Positions 36,428 to 45,585 of a stretch of 64,000 bases of DNA are shown piece by piece (positions within the stretch are counted from its first letter, which is position 1; each line of letters starts with the position of its first letter). Position numbers and translations under genes: made by a program. The stretch spans positions 1 to 64,000 of the forward strand of contig CAYJKY010000008.1 of assembly GCA_964370825.1 (NCBI GenBank). The letters run 5' to 3'. Origin of the DNA: CAYJBH01 sp964370825 (lineage in GTDB: Bacteria; Bacillota; Clostridia; Oscillospirales; Ruminococcaceae). The notes below the pieces were generated by a model that was not told where the DNA came from, did not search any database, and saw only the letters and a program-made list of their open reading frames with translations.

Positions 36428-37797
36428 AACGAGTTTACTATCTCCTTAAAATGTCTGCCACGTTGCTCAAAGTTTGCATAAAGGTCAAAGCTTGCCGAGG
36501 CAGGTGAGAGGGTAACAATGTCGCCCTCAGTTGCTATAGAGCAGGCTATGGAAACCGCCCCCTCCATATTGCTCGCCTTAAATATCGGCAGTTGTTCGGC
36601 TTTGTAGTTCGGGTGGTCAAGCAGCGCTTGCTCGATTTTAGGTCCCGTTGCACCCATAAGTATTACCGCCTTTGCATGTTCTATAAGCTCCGGTGCAAGG
36701 GGTTCGTAGGGTATGTTTTTATCGTAACCTCCGGCAATAACTATCAACCTTTGGTTGAAGGCTCGCAATCCGGCAATTACACGTGTGGGTGAGGAGGCGA
36801 TGGAGTCGTTGTAAAATCTCACTCCGCCTACCTCTCTAACCGGCTCTATCCTGTGTTCAACGCCGGCAAACTCTATCGCAGTTTGCACCATCACATCGGT
36901 AGGCACATCGCCATAAACAGCGATGCAGGCGGCAAGTAGATTTTCTATGTTGTGCCTGCCGGGTAGCCTTATTTTTGAGCTGTGCAGTATATCAATTTCA
37001 GCACCGTCTATGCTGAGTTTCAGCAGTTCGTCGCAAAGGTACCCGCCGTTTTCAATTTTACTTTTTATCGAAAAAAATCTTGTATCGCCAACCGCAAAGT
37101 TAGAGAAATCGCGCGATGTCTCGTTGTCGTAGCCGAGCACCGCAACGCCGTCTTTGTCCTGATATTTTATGATGTTTCGCTTGGCGTCGATATACTCCTG
37201 CATGTCGGTGTGATGGTCAAGGTGGTTGGGCGTTACATTTGTTACCACCGCAACATCCACCCTGTGGCGCATCGACATCAGCTGAAAGCTGGAGAGCTCA
37301 CATACAACAAAATCCTCGCCCTTCACCTCGTCGATTATCGGGAGCATCGCCCTGCCGATATTTCCGCCGAGATGAACGGTTTTTCCCGTACGTTTTAGCA
37401 TGTCGGCAATCAGACTGGTGGTGGTGGTTTTTCCGTCCGAGCCGGTAACCGCATATATTTTAGCCTTTGAGTTGCACAGCTCAAGGAATGTTTCCATCTC
37501 GCTTGTGACCTTAACTCCTCGCTTTACAGCCTCGACTATTGCCGGCTCGGTTGACATAAAGCCCGGGGTTCTGAAGATGACATCGGCATCCTTCAGGCCG
37601 TCGAGATAATCCTCACCGAGACAGAGGTTTACACCGGTTAGGTCTACGCCCTCTATGTTCAGCTTCTTATCGCAGAGTGTAACCTTTGCGCCGTAGGCGA
37701 CGAAAAGAGGAATGAGTTCTCGGTGGGCAACCCCTGCACCGATAAACGCAACTGTTTTACCGCCAAGACTATTAACGTATTTTTTTAATACAGACAT
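36424..37797 (-). CDS. murD: UDP-N-acetylmuramoyl-L-alanine--D-glutamate ligase MurD (457 aa)
   Basis: This is the cytosolic peptidoglycan precursor ligase that adds D-Glu. The ATP loop is VTGSDGKTTTT (118-127, Lys123). NVTPNHLDHH and the C-terminal ligase domain with RIEPVREVGGVRFYNDSIASSP and GGYDKNIPYEPL identify MurD rather than other Mur ligases. It lies outside the usual mur/fts cluster, in a patatin-murD-PLP enzyme operon, with a 10-base gap to patatin. Confidence 0.95.
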   Translation of the reverse strand: MSVLKKYVNSLGGKTVAFIGAGVAHRELIPLFVAYGAKVTLCDKKLNIEGVDLTGVNLCLGEDYLDGLKDADVIFRTPGFMSTEPAIVEAVKRGVKVTSEMETFLELCNSKAKIYAVTGSDGKTTTTSLIADMLKRTGKTVHLGGNIGRAMLPIIDEVKGEDFVVCELSSFQLMSMRHRVDVAVVTNVTPNHLDHHTDMQEYIDAKRNIIKYQDKDGVAVLGYDNETSRDFSNFAVGDTRFFSIKSKIENGGYLCDELLKLSIDGAEIDILHSSKIRLPGRHNIENLLAACIAVYGDVPTDVMVQTAIEFAGVEHRIEPVREVGGVRFYNDSIASSPTRVIAGLRAFNQRLIVIAGGYDKNIPYEPLAPELIEHAKAVILMGATGPKIEQALLDHPNYKAEQLPIFKASNMEGAVSIACSIATEGDIVTLSPASASFDLYANFEQRGRHFKEIVNSL

Positions 37798-37807
37798 ATT
37801 ACCCTTT

Positions 37808-38656
37808 TCACTCCTTGATGAACGCTCTTATATCGTCCAACCTCTCTAAACACTCGTTATATCCGAGCCGATAAAGCGCCATAAGTTTTACCGGATTTCT
37901 CTCGGTGCGTTCAATTCCACAGCTACCGGAGGGGCGAAGCACAAGCGCTTCACCGAGAAGCTCCTTACGCTCTGTCAGCCTCAGCTGGTTGTTATAAACC
38001 TCCGCACGTCTTGCACCGGCACGAAGTAGGTTGGGGTAATGCTTATACTTGAGCCGTCCGACCACCGAACTTGCACTGCCACTCGGTTTTTTGGCATAGC
38101 CGATAGGCCGTGTGAGAACCACTATGTTCTTTTTGTTACCGCATTTTATGGAATATTCAAGCGGAATAGGGTCGGATATGCCACCGTCCATGTGTGGCAC
38201 ACCGTCCAGAATGACCGAACGGCAGACCACCGGCAAAGAGCAGGATGCCATCACCTTTGTGTAGTCAATATCCATGTCGGTCAACTCGTGGTAGAAGGGT
38301 TTGCCGGTTAAACAGCTTGTGGTCACCGCAGTAAGCCTCATGTCGGAGCTTTTAAAGGTTTCGTTATCAAAGGGATAATAGTCCCTCGGTATAACCTTAA
38401 AGGCGAAATCCATTTTAAACATGTTTTCGGTCAACATTCCGACAGGGTCGAGATATCGCTTATCATGACAAAAGGTTGTTGTTATCTTAAAGTTGCGCCG
38501 TGGCTGTTTTGATTTGTAGGAGACTGCATTTGCAGCACCTGCCGACACGGCATATACATCCTTTATAAATATATTGTTGTTCATAAGGCAGTCAAGCACG
38601 CCCGAGGTGTAAATACCACGCATACCGCCGCCTTCAAGCACAAGTCCGACCGACAT
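37808..38656 (-). CDS. Patatin-like phospholipase (282 aa)
   Basis: This is a bacterial patatin-like lipase. The oxyanion loop EGGGMRGIYTSG (8-19), the nucleophile elbow AVSAG (Ser38, with Ala instead of the first Gly of GxSxG) and the catalytic Asp157 in MDGGISDPIPLEY are present. I start at ATG 38656 with AAAGGGG upstream; a longer frame from 38734 would add 26 residues before the conserved first strand. There is no signal peptide. It leads the operon with murD. The natural lipid substrate is unknown. Confidence 0.87.
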   Translation of the reverse strand: MSVGLVLEGGGMRGIYTSGVLDCLMNNNIFIKDVYAVSAGAANAVSYKSKQPRRNFKITTTFCHDKRYLDPVGMLTENMFKMDFAFKVIPRDYYPFDNETFKSSDMRLTAVTTSCLTGKPFYHELTDMDIDYTKVMASCSLPVVCRSVILDGVPHMDGGISDPIPLEYSIKCGNKKNIVVLTRPIGYAKKPSGSASSVVGRLKYKHYPNLLRAGARRAEVYNNQLRLTERKELLGEALVLRPSGSCGIERTERNPVKLMALYRLGYNECLERLDDIRAFIKE

Positions 38657-38883
38657 ATTAATCCCCTTTCTTACATCACACAGTAGTTTAAATTGATTAT
38701 ATATTACACTCATTCGCAGTATATTATACAACATATTTCGGTAACATTCAATAGGTATTAACCCCTCGGCTAAACACTTTAGTCGTTGAGGAGTGTGCTA
38801 TATGAATTAATACGATAGACAAGCCGAAAATATGTAGGGTTTATTCCAAAGGGTGAAAAAGGATAAGCAGTATAGACTACTCA

Positions 38884-39441
38884 TCATAGGATATTCATCC
38901 TTTTAAGATGATTGTATACCGAATTTATAGGCAATCCCACGGTGGCATAATAATCACCCGACATTTCGGTGATAAACCGACCGGCTATTCCCTGAATAGC
39001 ATAGCTGCCCGCCTTGTCTGCCGGCTCGCCTGTGGCTATATACTCCTTTATCTCCTTTTCGGAGAGGACATCGAGGGTCACCGTAGAGCTTGTGCAGAAG
39101 GAGATGTATTCCTCCCCCGAAATGATTGCAACGCCGGTATGTATATTGTGGGTGCTTCCGGAAAGTTTGCCGAGCTGATATTCCGAGTGGATCGTGTCTG
39201 TCGGTTTTCCGAAAATCTCTCCGTTTAGCTCGACCAGCGTGTCGGCGGCTATGATAACATCGCCGGAATGCCTGCTTTGCACCGCCTCTGCCTTTAGCCT
39301 TGCGAGGTAAACGACCGCCTCGGTAGGGGACATATCCGGTGGAATTATCTCCTCTACCTCAGGAGAAATCACCTTGAAATTTTTGGTTAGTGTGGAAAGA
39401 ATTTCCGACCGTCTCGGCGAGGCGGAGGCAAGAATTATCAT
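38884..39441 (-). CDS. maf: Maf family nucleoside triphosphate pyrophosphatase (185 aa)
   Basis: Maf proteins hydrolyse non-canonical or modified nucleotides and can delay septum formation. ASASPRRSEIL (6-16), the VIIAADTLV segment with the catalytic Asp, and KAGSYAIQG near 140 are diagnostic. It starts 16 bases after the AEC transporter stop, so the two form an operon. The gap between this gene and patatin holds only an imperfect hairpin around 38761-38796. Confidence 0.95.
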   Translation of the reverse strand: MIILASASPRRSEILSTLTKNFKVISPEVEEIIPPDMSPTEAVVYLARLKAEAVQSRHSGDVIIAADTLVELNGEIFGKPTDTIHSEYQLGKLSGSTHNIHTGVAIISGEEYISFCTSSTVTLDVLSEKEIKEYIATGEPADKAGSYAIQGIAGRFITEMSGDYYATVGLPINSVYNHLKRMNIL

Positions 39442-39457
39442 AAGGTCACCTTAAAAA

Positions 39458-40396
39458 TTATACTGCGAAAAAGCCGTAAAGAACAAACAATGTCACCCCG
39501 ACAACGGTTCCTATTGCTATGGCGTTGCTGACTATCTCCTCGCCCTCGTCGTCGCCGATGTTGCCGATAAGGAGCGGTAGCGAAAACATTGGAGGTATCA
39601 ACAACAGCGAGATGAAGGATATCATCATAAACGGTGAGGGCGGTAAAATATAGTTTACTACAAGCAGAACAATGGGAACACCCACCGCAAAGGTTACGGC
39701 ATATCGAACCACCATCAGCTTCACGCTCTGTTTTAAATAATCCTTGTTTATGGTAAGCCCGTATCCCAAGAGTATTAATATCAACGGTGTAGCAATCTTG
39801 GATACCATGTCCACCGCATTAATAAATCCCTGCCATATATGATAATCGGCAAGCATGGTATTAATTCCCAAAACATTTATTAAAAGACCTGCGGCTATAC
39901 ACAGCAATGTCGGGGTTGTTAACACCTTTATAAGTTCTGAGGATGAAAACTTTTTTCCGCCGATTTTAACCCTAAGCAGGGAGTAGAAAACCACCCAAAC
40001 GAATATCTCGTGTGCAAGACCGATGACCGAAAAAATTGCAATGTTTTCCTCGCCGTATATGATGGTGAATAGGGCAAGCCCTACCAGCGAGAAGGCACAG
40101 CAGGAGGAGATGAACATATTGTATCGATGCTTAAAGGATGGGATAAGGTTGAAAAAACAGCCGGCAAACATCATTAACGCCAACAATACAAAAGCGACTA
40201 AAAATACATAGATATAGCTAACATCAAGCTGTATCTCCATAAACATTAAAAAGAGTACAGAGGAAAGACCGACGTTGACCACCATATACCTGATGCCCTG
40301 CACCCCTTGCGGTGATATTATGTTTTTTCGGCGAATTATCACACCCAACGCCATCAATAACAATATAGGTAGTATTTTTCCTATCATTTCGTTCAT
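39458..40396 (-). CDS. AEC family (auxin efflux carrier-like) transporter (312 aa)
   Basis: This is an integral membrane protein with about 8-10 helices in two inverted repeats. The spacing, the ILLGYGL segment near 220 and the helix-break motifs fit the AEC/BASS-like permease group, whose bacterial members move organic acids such as malate or malonate. Substrate is unknown here. It is divergent from glnN and cotranscribed with maf. Confidence 0.85.
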   Translation of the reverse strand: MNEMIGKILPILLLMALGVIIRRKNIISPQGVQGIRYMVVNVGLSSVLFLMFMEIQLDVSYIYVFLVAFVLLALMMFAGCFFNLIPSFKHRYNMFISSCCAFSLVGLALFTIIYGEENIAIFSVIGLAHEIFVWVVFYSLLRVKIGGKKFSSSELIKVLTTPTLLCIAAGLLINVLGINTMLADYHIWQGFINAVDMVSKIATPLILILLGYGLTINKDYLKQSVKLMVVRYAVTFAVGVPIVLLVVNYILPPSPFMMISFISLLLIPPMFSLPLLIGNIGDDEGEEIVSNAIAIGTVVGVTLFVLYGFFAV

Positions 40397-40432
40397 ATGT
40401 CACCGTCTCTCTATGAAAAATCTATCCTTAAT

Positions 40433-40461
40433 ACTTTACTACTTTTTTTAACATCGGTCAA
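40433..40461 (-). promoter_or_regulatory. Promoter of the AEC-maf operon
   Basis: On the minus strand a -35 TTGACC (40456-40461), 17 bases, then -10 TAAAGT (40433-40438). Confidence 0.5.
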
Positions 40462-40523
40462 GTAAGAAAACAAAAAATGCAGTTCGGCATCCCACCGTGC
40501 GCATATTATAAGAAAGACTTTTC

Positions 40524-40552
40524 TTGACAAAGTTTTTTCTTACAAGTATAAT
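40524..40552 (+). promoter_or_regulatory. Promoter of glnN
   Basis: A consensus -35 TTGACA (40524-40529), 17 bases and -10 TATAAT (40547-40552) lie 49 bases before the start. TTTTCTT(G)ACAA occurs twice in a row, overlapping both hexamer flanks. Confidence 0.75.
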
Positions 40553-40600
40553 TGAAACAAGGTAGATAATTCGCATTTTCAGCTTAAGGGGATTCAAAAC

Positions 40601-42691
40601 ATGAGGGATGTTACCGAACTTTTCGGATGCATGGTTTTCAACGATACTGTTATGCAGTCAAGGTTGCCTAAAAATATTTACAGGGCGGTTAAAAAAAGCG
40701 GAATTGACGGCACGAGGCTAAGTGCCGATGTAGCGAATATCGTCGCTAATGCGATGAAGGACTGGGCGGTGGAAAAGGGCGTTACCCATTACACACACTG
40801 GTTTCAGCCCATGACAGGCATTACCGCCGAAAAACACGACAGCTTTATTTCACCTAACGGTGAGGGCAAAATTATAATGGAGTTTTCCGGCAAGGAGTTG
40901 GTGCAGGGCGAGCCGGATGCATCCAGCTTCCCCTCGGGTGGTCTGCGCGCTACCTTTGAGGCGAGAGGTTACACCGTTTGGGATACTACATCCTACGCCT
41001 TTATTAAGGATAACACCCTTTGTATACCCACGGCATTTTGCTCCTACAGCGGAGAGGCACTCGACAAGAAGGCGCCTTTGCTTCGCTCTATGGAGGCGAT
41101 AGACCGTCAAGCCTTGCGAATAGTTAAGTTGTTCGGTAACAGCGATGTAACCCGGGTAATAACCACGGTTGGTCCCGAGCAGGAATATTTTTTGGTTGAT
41201 AAAGAAATATATATGAAACGTCCGGATCTTATCTATGCCGGCCGTACATTGTTTGGCGCACGTCCTCCCAAGGGACAGGAGTTAGACGACCACTACTTCG
41301 GGACACTTAAGGCACGGGTTTCGGAGTTTATGAGGGAGCTGGACGAGGAGCTTTGGAAGTTGGGTGTTTTTGCCAAGACCAAACACAACGAGGCGGCACC
41401 GGCACAGCACGAGCTTGCCCCAATATTCGGCACCACCAACGTTGCTGTTGACCACAACCAGCTTACAATGGAGCTTTTGAAAAGCATTGCCTCGCGACAC
41501 AACCTTGCCTGTCTGTTGCACGAAAAACCTTTTGCCGGTGTAAACGGTAGCGGTAAACATAACAACTGGTCGCTATCAACCGATACCGGTGTTAATCTGT
41601 TAGAGCCGGGAGATACACCACATGAAAACGCACAGTTTTTATTGTTCCTTGTGTCGCTTATCAAAGCGGTGGATAAATACCAGGATCTATTGCGTGTCTC
41701 GGTAGCCTCGGCCGGAAATGATCACCGTCTGGGTGGATACGAAGCACCGCCCGCTATCATTTCGATTTTCCTTGGCGACGAGCTCATCGAGATTTTAGAG
41801 GCTATAGAAAGCGATGCCGAATATCAAGGGCGTGAGCGTGAGTATATGGAGATAGGCACGGTAATGTTGCCACACCTGCGCCGTGACACTACCGACAGAA
41901 ATCGAACATCACCCTTTGCCTTTACCGGAAACAAGTTTGAGTTCCGTATGCCCGGGTCAACCTTTTCGGCTTCCGGCCCTAACATTGTGTTAAATACCAT
42001 TACAGCCGATGTGCTTATGGAATTTGCAGATAGACTTGAAAAATCGAGCGACTTTACCGCCGAGCTTAACAGCCTGGTAAAGGAGACGATACACAACCAT
42101 AAACGAATAATATTTAACGGCAACAACTACTCCGACGAGTGGGTTGTCGAGGCAAAAAGAAGGGGGCTGTCCAACCTTGAAAACACGGTGGATGCCCTAC
42201 AGCGATACGTTACCGATGAGCACATCGAGCTGTTTTCAAGGCATGGCGTGTTCGGTAAATCCGAGGTTCACTCCCGCTACGAAATTCTCATGGAGAGCTA
42301 CAGCAAAACAATCCATATCGAAATGCAAACCATGATAGAGATGACAAGACAGCTCATAATCCCTGCCTCGGTATCCTATCAAAAGGAACTTTCCGAACTG
42401 TTTGTGGCTAAAAAAGCCTGCGGAAATCTCGATTGCTCGATGGAAAATCAACTACTTATGAAAATATCCGAACTCTCCGCAAGCATAATGAAAAAGCTTT
42501 CGGTGCTTGTCGAGCTGTCGAATGGGTCGACACAGAACTTATACACCCTAGAAACTGCATTGTTCTATCGCGACAAGGTTATTCCGGCAATGAACGAACT
42601 ACGTGAGGTTGTGGACGAGTTGGAAACCATTGTTTCAAAGGAACATTGGAAAATCCCGAGTTATGGTGACCTTTTATACAGTGTAAACTAA
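40601..42691 (+). CDS. glnN: Glutamine synthetase type III (696 aa)
   Basis: This makes glutamine from glutamate, ammonia and ATP. It is the large GlnN form found in Bacteroides, cyanobacteria and Clostridia, not the ~450-aa GlnA form. The N-terminal LFGCMVFND and THWFQPMTG blocks, VGPEQEYFLVD, AKTKHNEAAPAQHELAP, VNGSGKHNNWSLST (ATP region) and NRTSPFAFTGNKFEFRMPG are intact, and the length is normal. It leads a four-gene operon ending in the terminator at 44343-44383. Confidence 0.97.
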   Translation: MRDVTELFGCMVFNDTVMQSRLPKNIYRAVKKSGIDGTRLSADVANIVANAMKDWAVEKGVTHYTHWFQPMTGITAEKHDSFISPNGEGKIIMEFSGKELVQGEPDASSFPSGGLRATFEARGYTVWDTTSYAFIKDNTLCIPTAFCSYSGEALDKKAPLLRSMEAIDRQALRIVKLFGNSDVTRVITTVGPEQEYFLVDKEIYMKRPDLIYAGRTLFGARPPKGQELDDHYFGTLKARVSEFMRELDEELWKLGVFAKTKHNEAAPAQHELAPIFGTTNVAVDHNQLTMELLKSIASRHNLACLLHEKPFAGVNGSGKHNNWSLSTDTGVNLLEPGDTPHENAQFLLFLVSLIKAVDKYQDLLRVSVASAGNDHRLGGYEAPPAIISIFLGDELIEILEAIESDAEYQGREREYMEIGTVMLPHLRRDTTDRNRTSPFAFTGNKFEFRMPGSTFSASGPNIVLNTITADVLMEFADRLEKSSDFTAELNSLVKETIHNHKRIIFNGNNYSDEWVVEAKRRGLSNLENTVDALQRYVTDEHIELFSRHGVFGKSEVHSRYEILMESYSKTIHIEMQTMIEMTRQLIIPASVSYQKELSELFVAKKACGNLDCSMENQLLMKISELSASIMKKLSVLVELSNGSTQNLYTLETALFYRDKVIPAMNELREVVDELETIVSKEHWKIPSYGDLLYSVN

Positions 42692-42711
42692 AAAAACAGG
42701 AGATGTTTTAA

Positions 42712-43509
42712 ATGGCAATTAAACTCATAGCCACCGACATGGACGGCACACTTTTAAACGACGAAAGAAAAATCACCGACAGAACTGTCGAAACGCTAAA
42801 CAAGCTCAACAAACAGGGGGTGGTGTTCTGCCTTTGCTCCGGTCGCCCGCCCGCAGGAATGTTACCCTTCATAGAAAGGATAGGTTTTGACCTACCGGCA
42901 ATAACATTTAACGGTGCCGAGGTTATACCTTCTAACGGTGTGAAACCTATCTATGAAAATGTGCTTGATAGCGACTGCGCAAAGGAGGCTTTTTTGCTCG
43001 GTCACTCGTTGTGCGGAGCGTCCGTTGCATGGGAGAGCAATCGGGTGATACTCTCTGCCGACAACGAGGCCACGAGGGAATACCGCAGCATGTCCACCGC
43101 TCCGTTCGCCTTTAAAGAGGAGGTGGATGTTGCATCCTTGCCGCTTCGTAAGGTGTTGTGGATAGGTCCCGATCCGCAAACTACCGCCGCCTGGCGTGTT
43201 GAAATGTCTAAGCGTTTTGAGGGTAGGATGAACGTTTCCACCTCCGGACCTTGCCTTTTGGAGTTTGTAAATCACGATGTATCAAAGGGCGTTGCACTTA
43301 AAAGACTTTGCGATCACCTCAATATTGATATTGCCGATACACTGGCATTCGGTGACGGTTACAACGACCTCCCGATGTTGACAACGGCAGGAAAATCGGT
43401 TGCCATGGACAATGCCTGCGACGAGATAAAGGCGGTATGCAGTGATGTAACCCTCTCAAACGAGCAGGACGGCGTAGCCGATTACATAGAAAAGTATATT
43501 TTAGTTTAA
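42712..43509 (+). CDS. HAD superfamily Cof-type phosphatase (265 aa)
   Basis: This is a class IIB HAD hydrolase. The catalytic DxD is Asp9/Asp11 in ATDMDGTLLNDE. Motif II lies in FCLCSGRP (~40-46), motif III is the Lys in NHDVSKGVALKRL, and motif IV is FGDGYNDLPML. Such enzymes dephosphorylate sugar phosphates, FMN or PLP in vitro; the substrate cannot be assigned. It has AGGAG upstream, 20 bases after glnN. Confidence 0.92.
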   Translation: MAIKLIATDMDGTLLNDERKITDRTVETLNKLNKQGVVFCLCSGRPPAGMLPFIERIGFDLPAITFNGAEVIPSNGVKPIYENVLDSDCAKEAFLLGHSLCGASVAWESNRVILSADNEATREYRSMSTAPFAFKEEVDVASLPLRKVLWIGPDPQTTAAWRVEMSKRFEGRMNVSTSGPCLLEFVNHDVSKGVALKRLCDHLNIDIADTLAFGDGYNDLPMLTTAGKSVAMDNACDEIKAVCSDVTLSNEQDGVADYIEKYILV

Positions 43510-43520
43510 AAGGTAAAGAT

Positions 43521-43982
43521 ATGAAGGTAGTTGTTGGAAGTGACCATGCAGGGCCCGAGCTTAAGGAGGAGATAAAAACTCTTCTGACCGAGCTTGGTCA
43601 TGAATACGAGGATATCGGAACTAACAGCCATGAAAGTTGTAGCTATGCGGACTATGGTTATACCGCCGCAAAGGCTGTGGCTGATGGTAGGTTTGACTGC
43701 GGGATAGTAATATGTGGCACCGGAATAGGTATTTCGCTTACCGCAAACAAGGTTAAAGGCATACGCTGTGCACTGTGTGGCGATGCAACCTCTGCAAGAC
43801 TTACAAGGGAGCATAACGATGCCAATATGCTCGCATTAGGTGCGAGAATTGTAGGTGCTGAGCTTGCAAAGGATATTGTCAAAGCCTTTTTATCTACCGA
43901 CTTTTCTAATGTAGAACGCCATGCAAAACGAGTTGAACAGATTATGGCTGTAGAAAACGGTGAACAGCTAAGTATTAAGTAG
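43521..43982 (+). CDS. rpiB: Ribose 5-phosphate isomerase B (153 aa)
   Basis: This is an RpiB/LacAB-type sugar phosphate isomerase. GSDHAGPELKEEIK near the N-terminus, the DYGYTAAKAVADG block and CGTGIGISLTANKVKGIRCA (with the catalytic Cys) fit RpiB at the usual ~150 aa. The RpiB/AlsB/LacB group overlaps, but with no lac or als context, ribose phosphate interconversion is the best guess. It lies 11 bases after the HAD gene. Confidence 0.93.
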   Translation: MKVVVGSDHAGPELKEEIKTLLTELGHEYEDIGTNSHESCSYADYGYTAAKAVADGRFDCGIVICGTGIGISLTANKVKGIRCALCGDATSARLTREHNDANMLALGARIVGAELAKDIVKAFLSTDFSNVERHAKRVEQIMAVENGEQLSIK

Positions 43983-43999
43983 TTTGAAAGGCAGTATTT

Positions 44000-44362
44000 A
44001 TGACCTCTTACTGGTTTGTAATATTTCTTGCCCTAATGGTTTTGCCATCTACAATGTTAATTTTTGGCACGACCTATAAAAGGTCTGCCCCCGGATATAA
44101 CTATATGTTTGGGTATAAGACAAAACGTTCGTTATATAGTAAAGACAGCTGGCATTTTGCCCATTTGTACTTTGGTAGGGTATGGTTTATCGAAGGGATA
44201 GTGCTATCCCTTCTTACGGTAGTCTGTATGATCTTTTTAATAAACAAGGACAGCGAGCTTATCGGAATGTTGTCCATCGCCATGGTAGGAGTCGAGCTTG
44301 TCGCATTTGTGCTGAGCATACAGCTAACCGAATATGCATTAAAAAAAAGGTTTAACCGGTGA
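44000..44362 (+). CDS. SdpI/YhfL-like membrane protein (120 aa)
   Basis: This small protein has three hydrophobic segments (about 4-22, 62-83 and 90-110). The loop GYNYMFGYKTKRSLYSKDSWHFAH is the SdpI-family signature. B. subtilis SdpI gives immunity to the SdpC toxin, but most family members stand alone with unknown roles, and no sdpABC is present. It ends inside the left arm of the terminator. Confidence 0.85.
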   Translation: MTSYWFVIFLALMVLPSTMLIFGTTYKRSAPGYNYMFGYKTKRSLYSKDSWHFAHLYFGRVWFIEGIVLSLLTVVCMIFLINKDSELIGMLSIAMVGVELVAFVLSIQLTEYALKKRFNR

Positions 44363-44383
44363 TGTTACGGTTAAACCTTTTTT
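44343..44383. terminator. Bidirectional terminator after sdpI
   Basis: Arms AAAAAAGGTTTAACCG (44343-44358) and CGGTTAAACCTTTTTT (44368-44383) flank a 9-base loop. The left arm covers the last codons of the sdpI-like gene. It serves both the glnN operon and the convergent polysaccharide operon. Confidence 0.88.
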
Positions 44384-44397
44384 ATTGTATAATCATT

Positions 44398-45537
44398 TTA
44401 TTCGTGGGTAATAATTGTTTTCATTTTTCTTAATAACTTATATACTATCGTTTTCTTGATTTTTATGGATTTATTTATAGAGGTTTTTCTAACAGCCTCG
44501 GTGAACCCGACATTCGGATACTCTTTTTTAAATATATCACGATCGGGGTGTCTGTTGCTGGGATTGGACAAATTGTGTTGATGCTTATTTTTGGCTTCGG
44601 ATACCTCTCGCTCCTCCCAGACTAATTTATCCTTTACACTGTCAAAATATTTTTGACCTTTTTCGGTGTTGGTAAGAACCACCGATATTTTGCCTTTGTA
44701 GAAGTTGTTAAGTGTTTGACGGTTTAACCCCCTAAAATCGCCTAATGTAATGTCCGACACTCGATTGATCTGTGAATAGCGGCAGCTATAACAAGCCTCT
44801 CGACATATTAATCCGGCTAAAAAGGCCGAGAAATATTCGTCCTCATTTTTGTCCTTATTATATTTAATTCCACCTTTGTATGCAACTAACCTGTAGTTGT
44901 GCTTTCCTCTGAATGAAAAGGTCTCCCACCCACCCTGCCCACAGACTGTATCTAAATGACTTTTAAGATAGTCCATAGGTGGTGTACCATGGCAGATCAG
45001 GTCGACTGTAAGAAGATTTGAATAGTCCTTATTTAAAAATGCTTTTAATCCGGCAACCTGGCAGGGAACACCTATGAAAAGTACAAACTTTTCAGCCACC
45101 AAGGCTTCTTTAATATCTCTGTATGTATACAAAATCACGCTTTGTACATATTTTGAACCTCTGAGAAGTAATATTTGCTCATCAGAGTCTATAGCAATAT
45201 GCTTTGCTACCATATCTTTTACGGCAGCCCCAAATACAACACCATTTCGACCAATGGTCTGTCTTGCAAAGACTGAGGCTATTCCACCAGAGGATGAAAA
45301 AGCTACATCATCCGAGTTTTTACTCCATGTAGCATATGCTTTTAAAGGCTCAGAAGTTGTTGCGGGGCGATTCGCGGGGCATATGTTTTTGCAACGATTG
45401 CATTTAATACAACTTTTTTCGTCGATTTTATAAACAGTGGATTTAAAATCGTCTAAAGCTTCAAACACTGCATTGCATGGACATACATTATAACAAGCCA
45501 TACAGCCGGTACATAAGTTTTCATCGCAAATATTCAT
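44398..45537 (-). CDS. FrhB/FpoF-like Fe-S flavoprotein (coenzyme F420 hydrogenase/dehydrogenase beta family, 379 aa)
   Basis: The N-terminal ferredoxin domain has two [4Fe-4S] motifs, CTGCMACYNVCP and CIKCNRCKNICP (residues ~9-50). It is followed by the FrhB N and C domains, with SSSGGIASVFA and GVPCQVAGLKAFL. Proteins of this family in non-methanogens occur in polysaccharide loci next to pyruvyl transferases and are thought to carry out a flavin-dependent redox step. I start at ATG 45537 because AGAGGA lies 9 bases upstream; an ATG at 45546 abuts it. It is the last gene of a three-gene operon. Confidence 0.87.
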   Translation of the reverse strand: MNICDENLCTGCMACYNVCPCNAVFEALDDFKSTVYKIDEKSCIKCNRCKNICPANRPATTSEPLKAYATWSKNSDDVAFSSSGGIASVFARQTIGRNGVVFGAAVKDMVAKHIAIDSDEQILLLRGSKYVQSVILYTYRDIKEALVAEKFVLFIGVPCQVAGLKAFLNKDYSNLLTVDLICHGTPPMDYLKSHLDTVCGQGGWETFSFRGKHNYRLVAYKGGIKYNKDKNEDEYFSAFLAGLICREACYSCRYSQINRVSDITLGDFRGLNRQTLNNFYKGKISVVLTNTEKGQKYFDSVKDKLVWEEREVSEAKNKHQHNLSNPSNRHPDRDIFKKEYPNVGFTEAVRKTSINKSIKIKKTIVYKLLRKMKTIITHE

Positions 45538-45585
45538 ATCATACATTCCTCTGATTGGGTATGGCTTTCATGTTTGCCAAGGGGA

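Noticed and set aside
38761..38796. Possible terminator between maf and patatin genes
   Set aside because: The stem is imperfect and no T-run follows on either strand.
44000..44362. SdpI-like gene as toxin immunity
   Set aside because: No sdpC or sdpAB genes are nearby, and most SdpI-family proteins are not linked to toxins.
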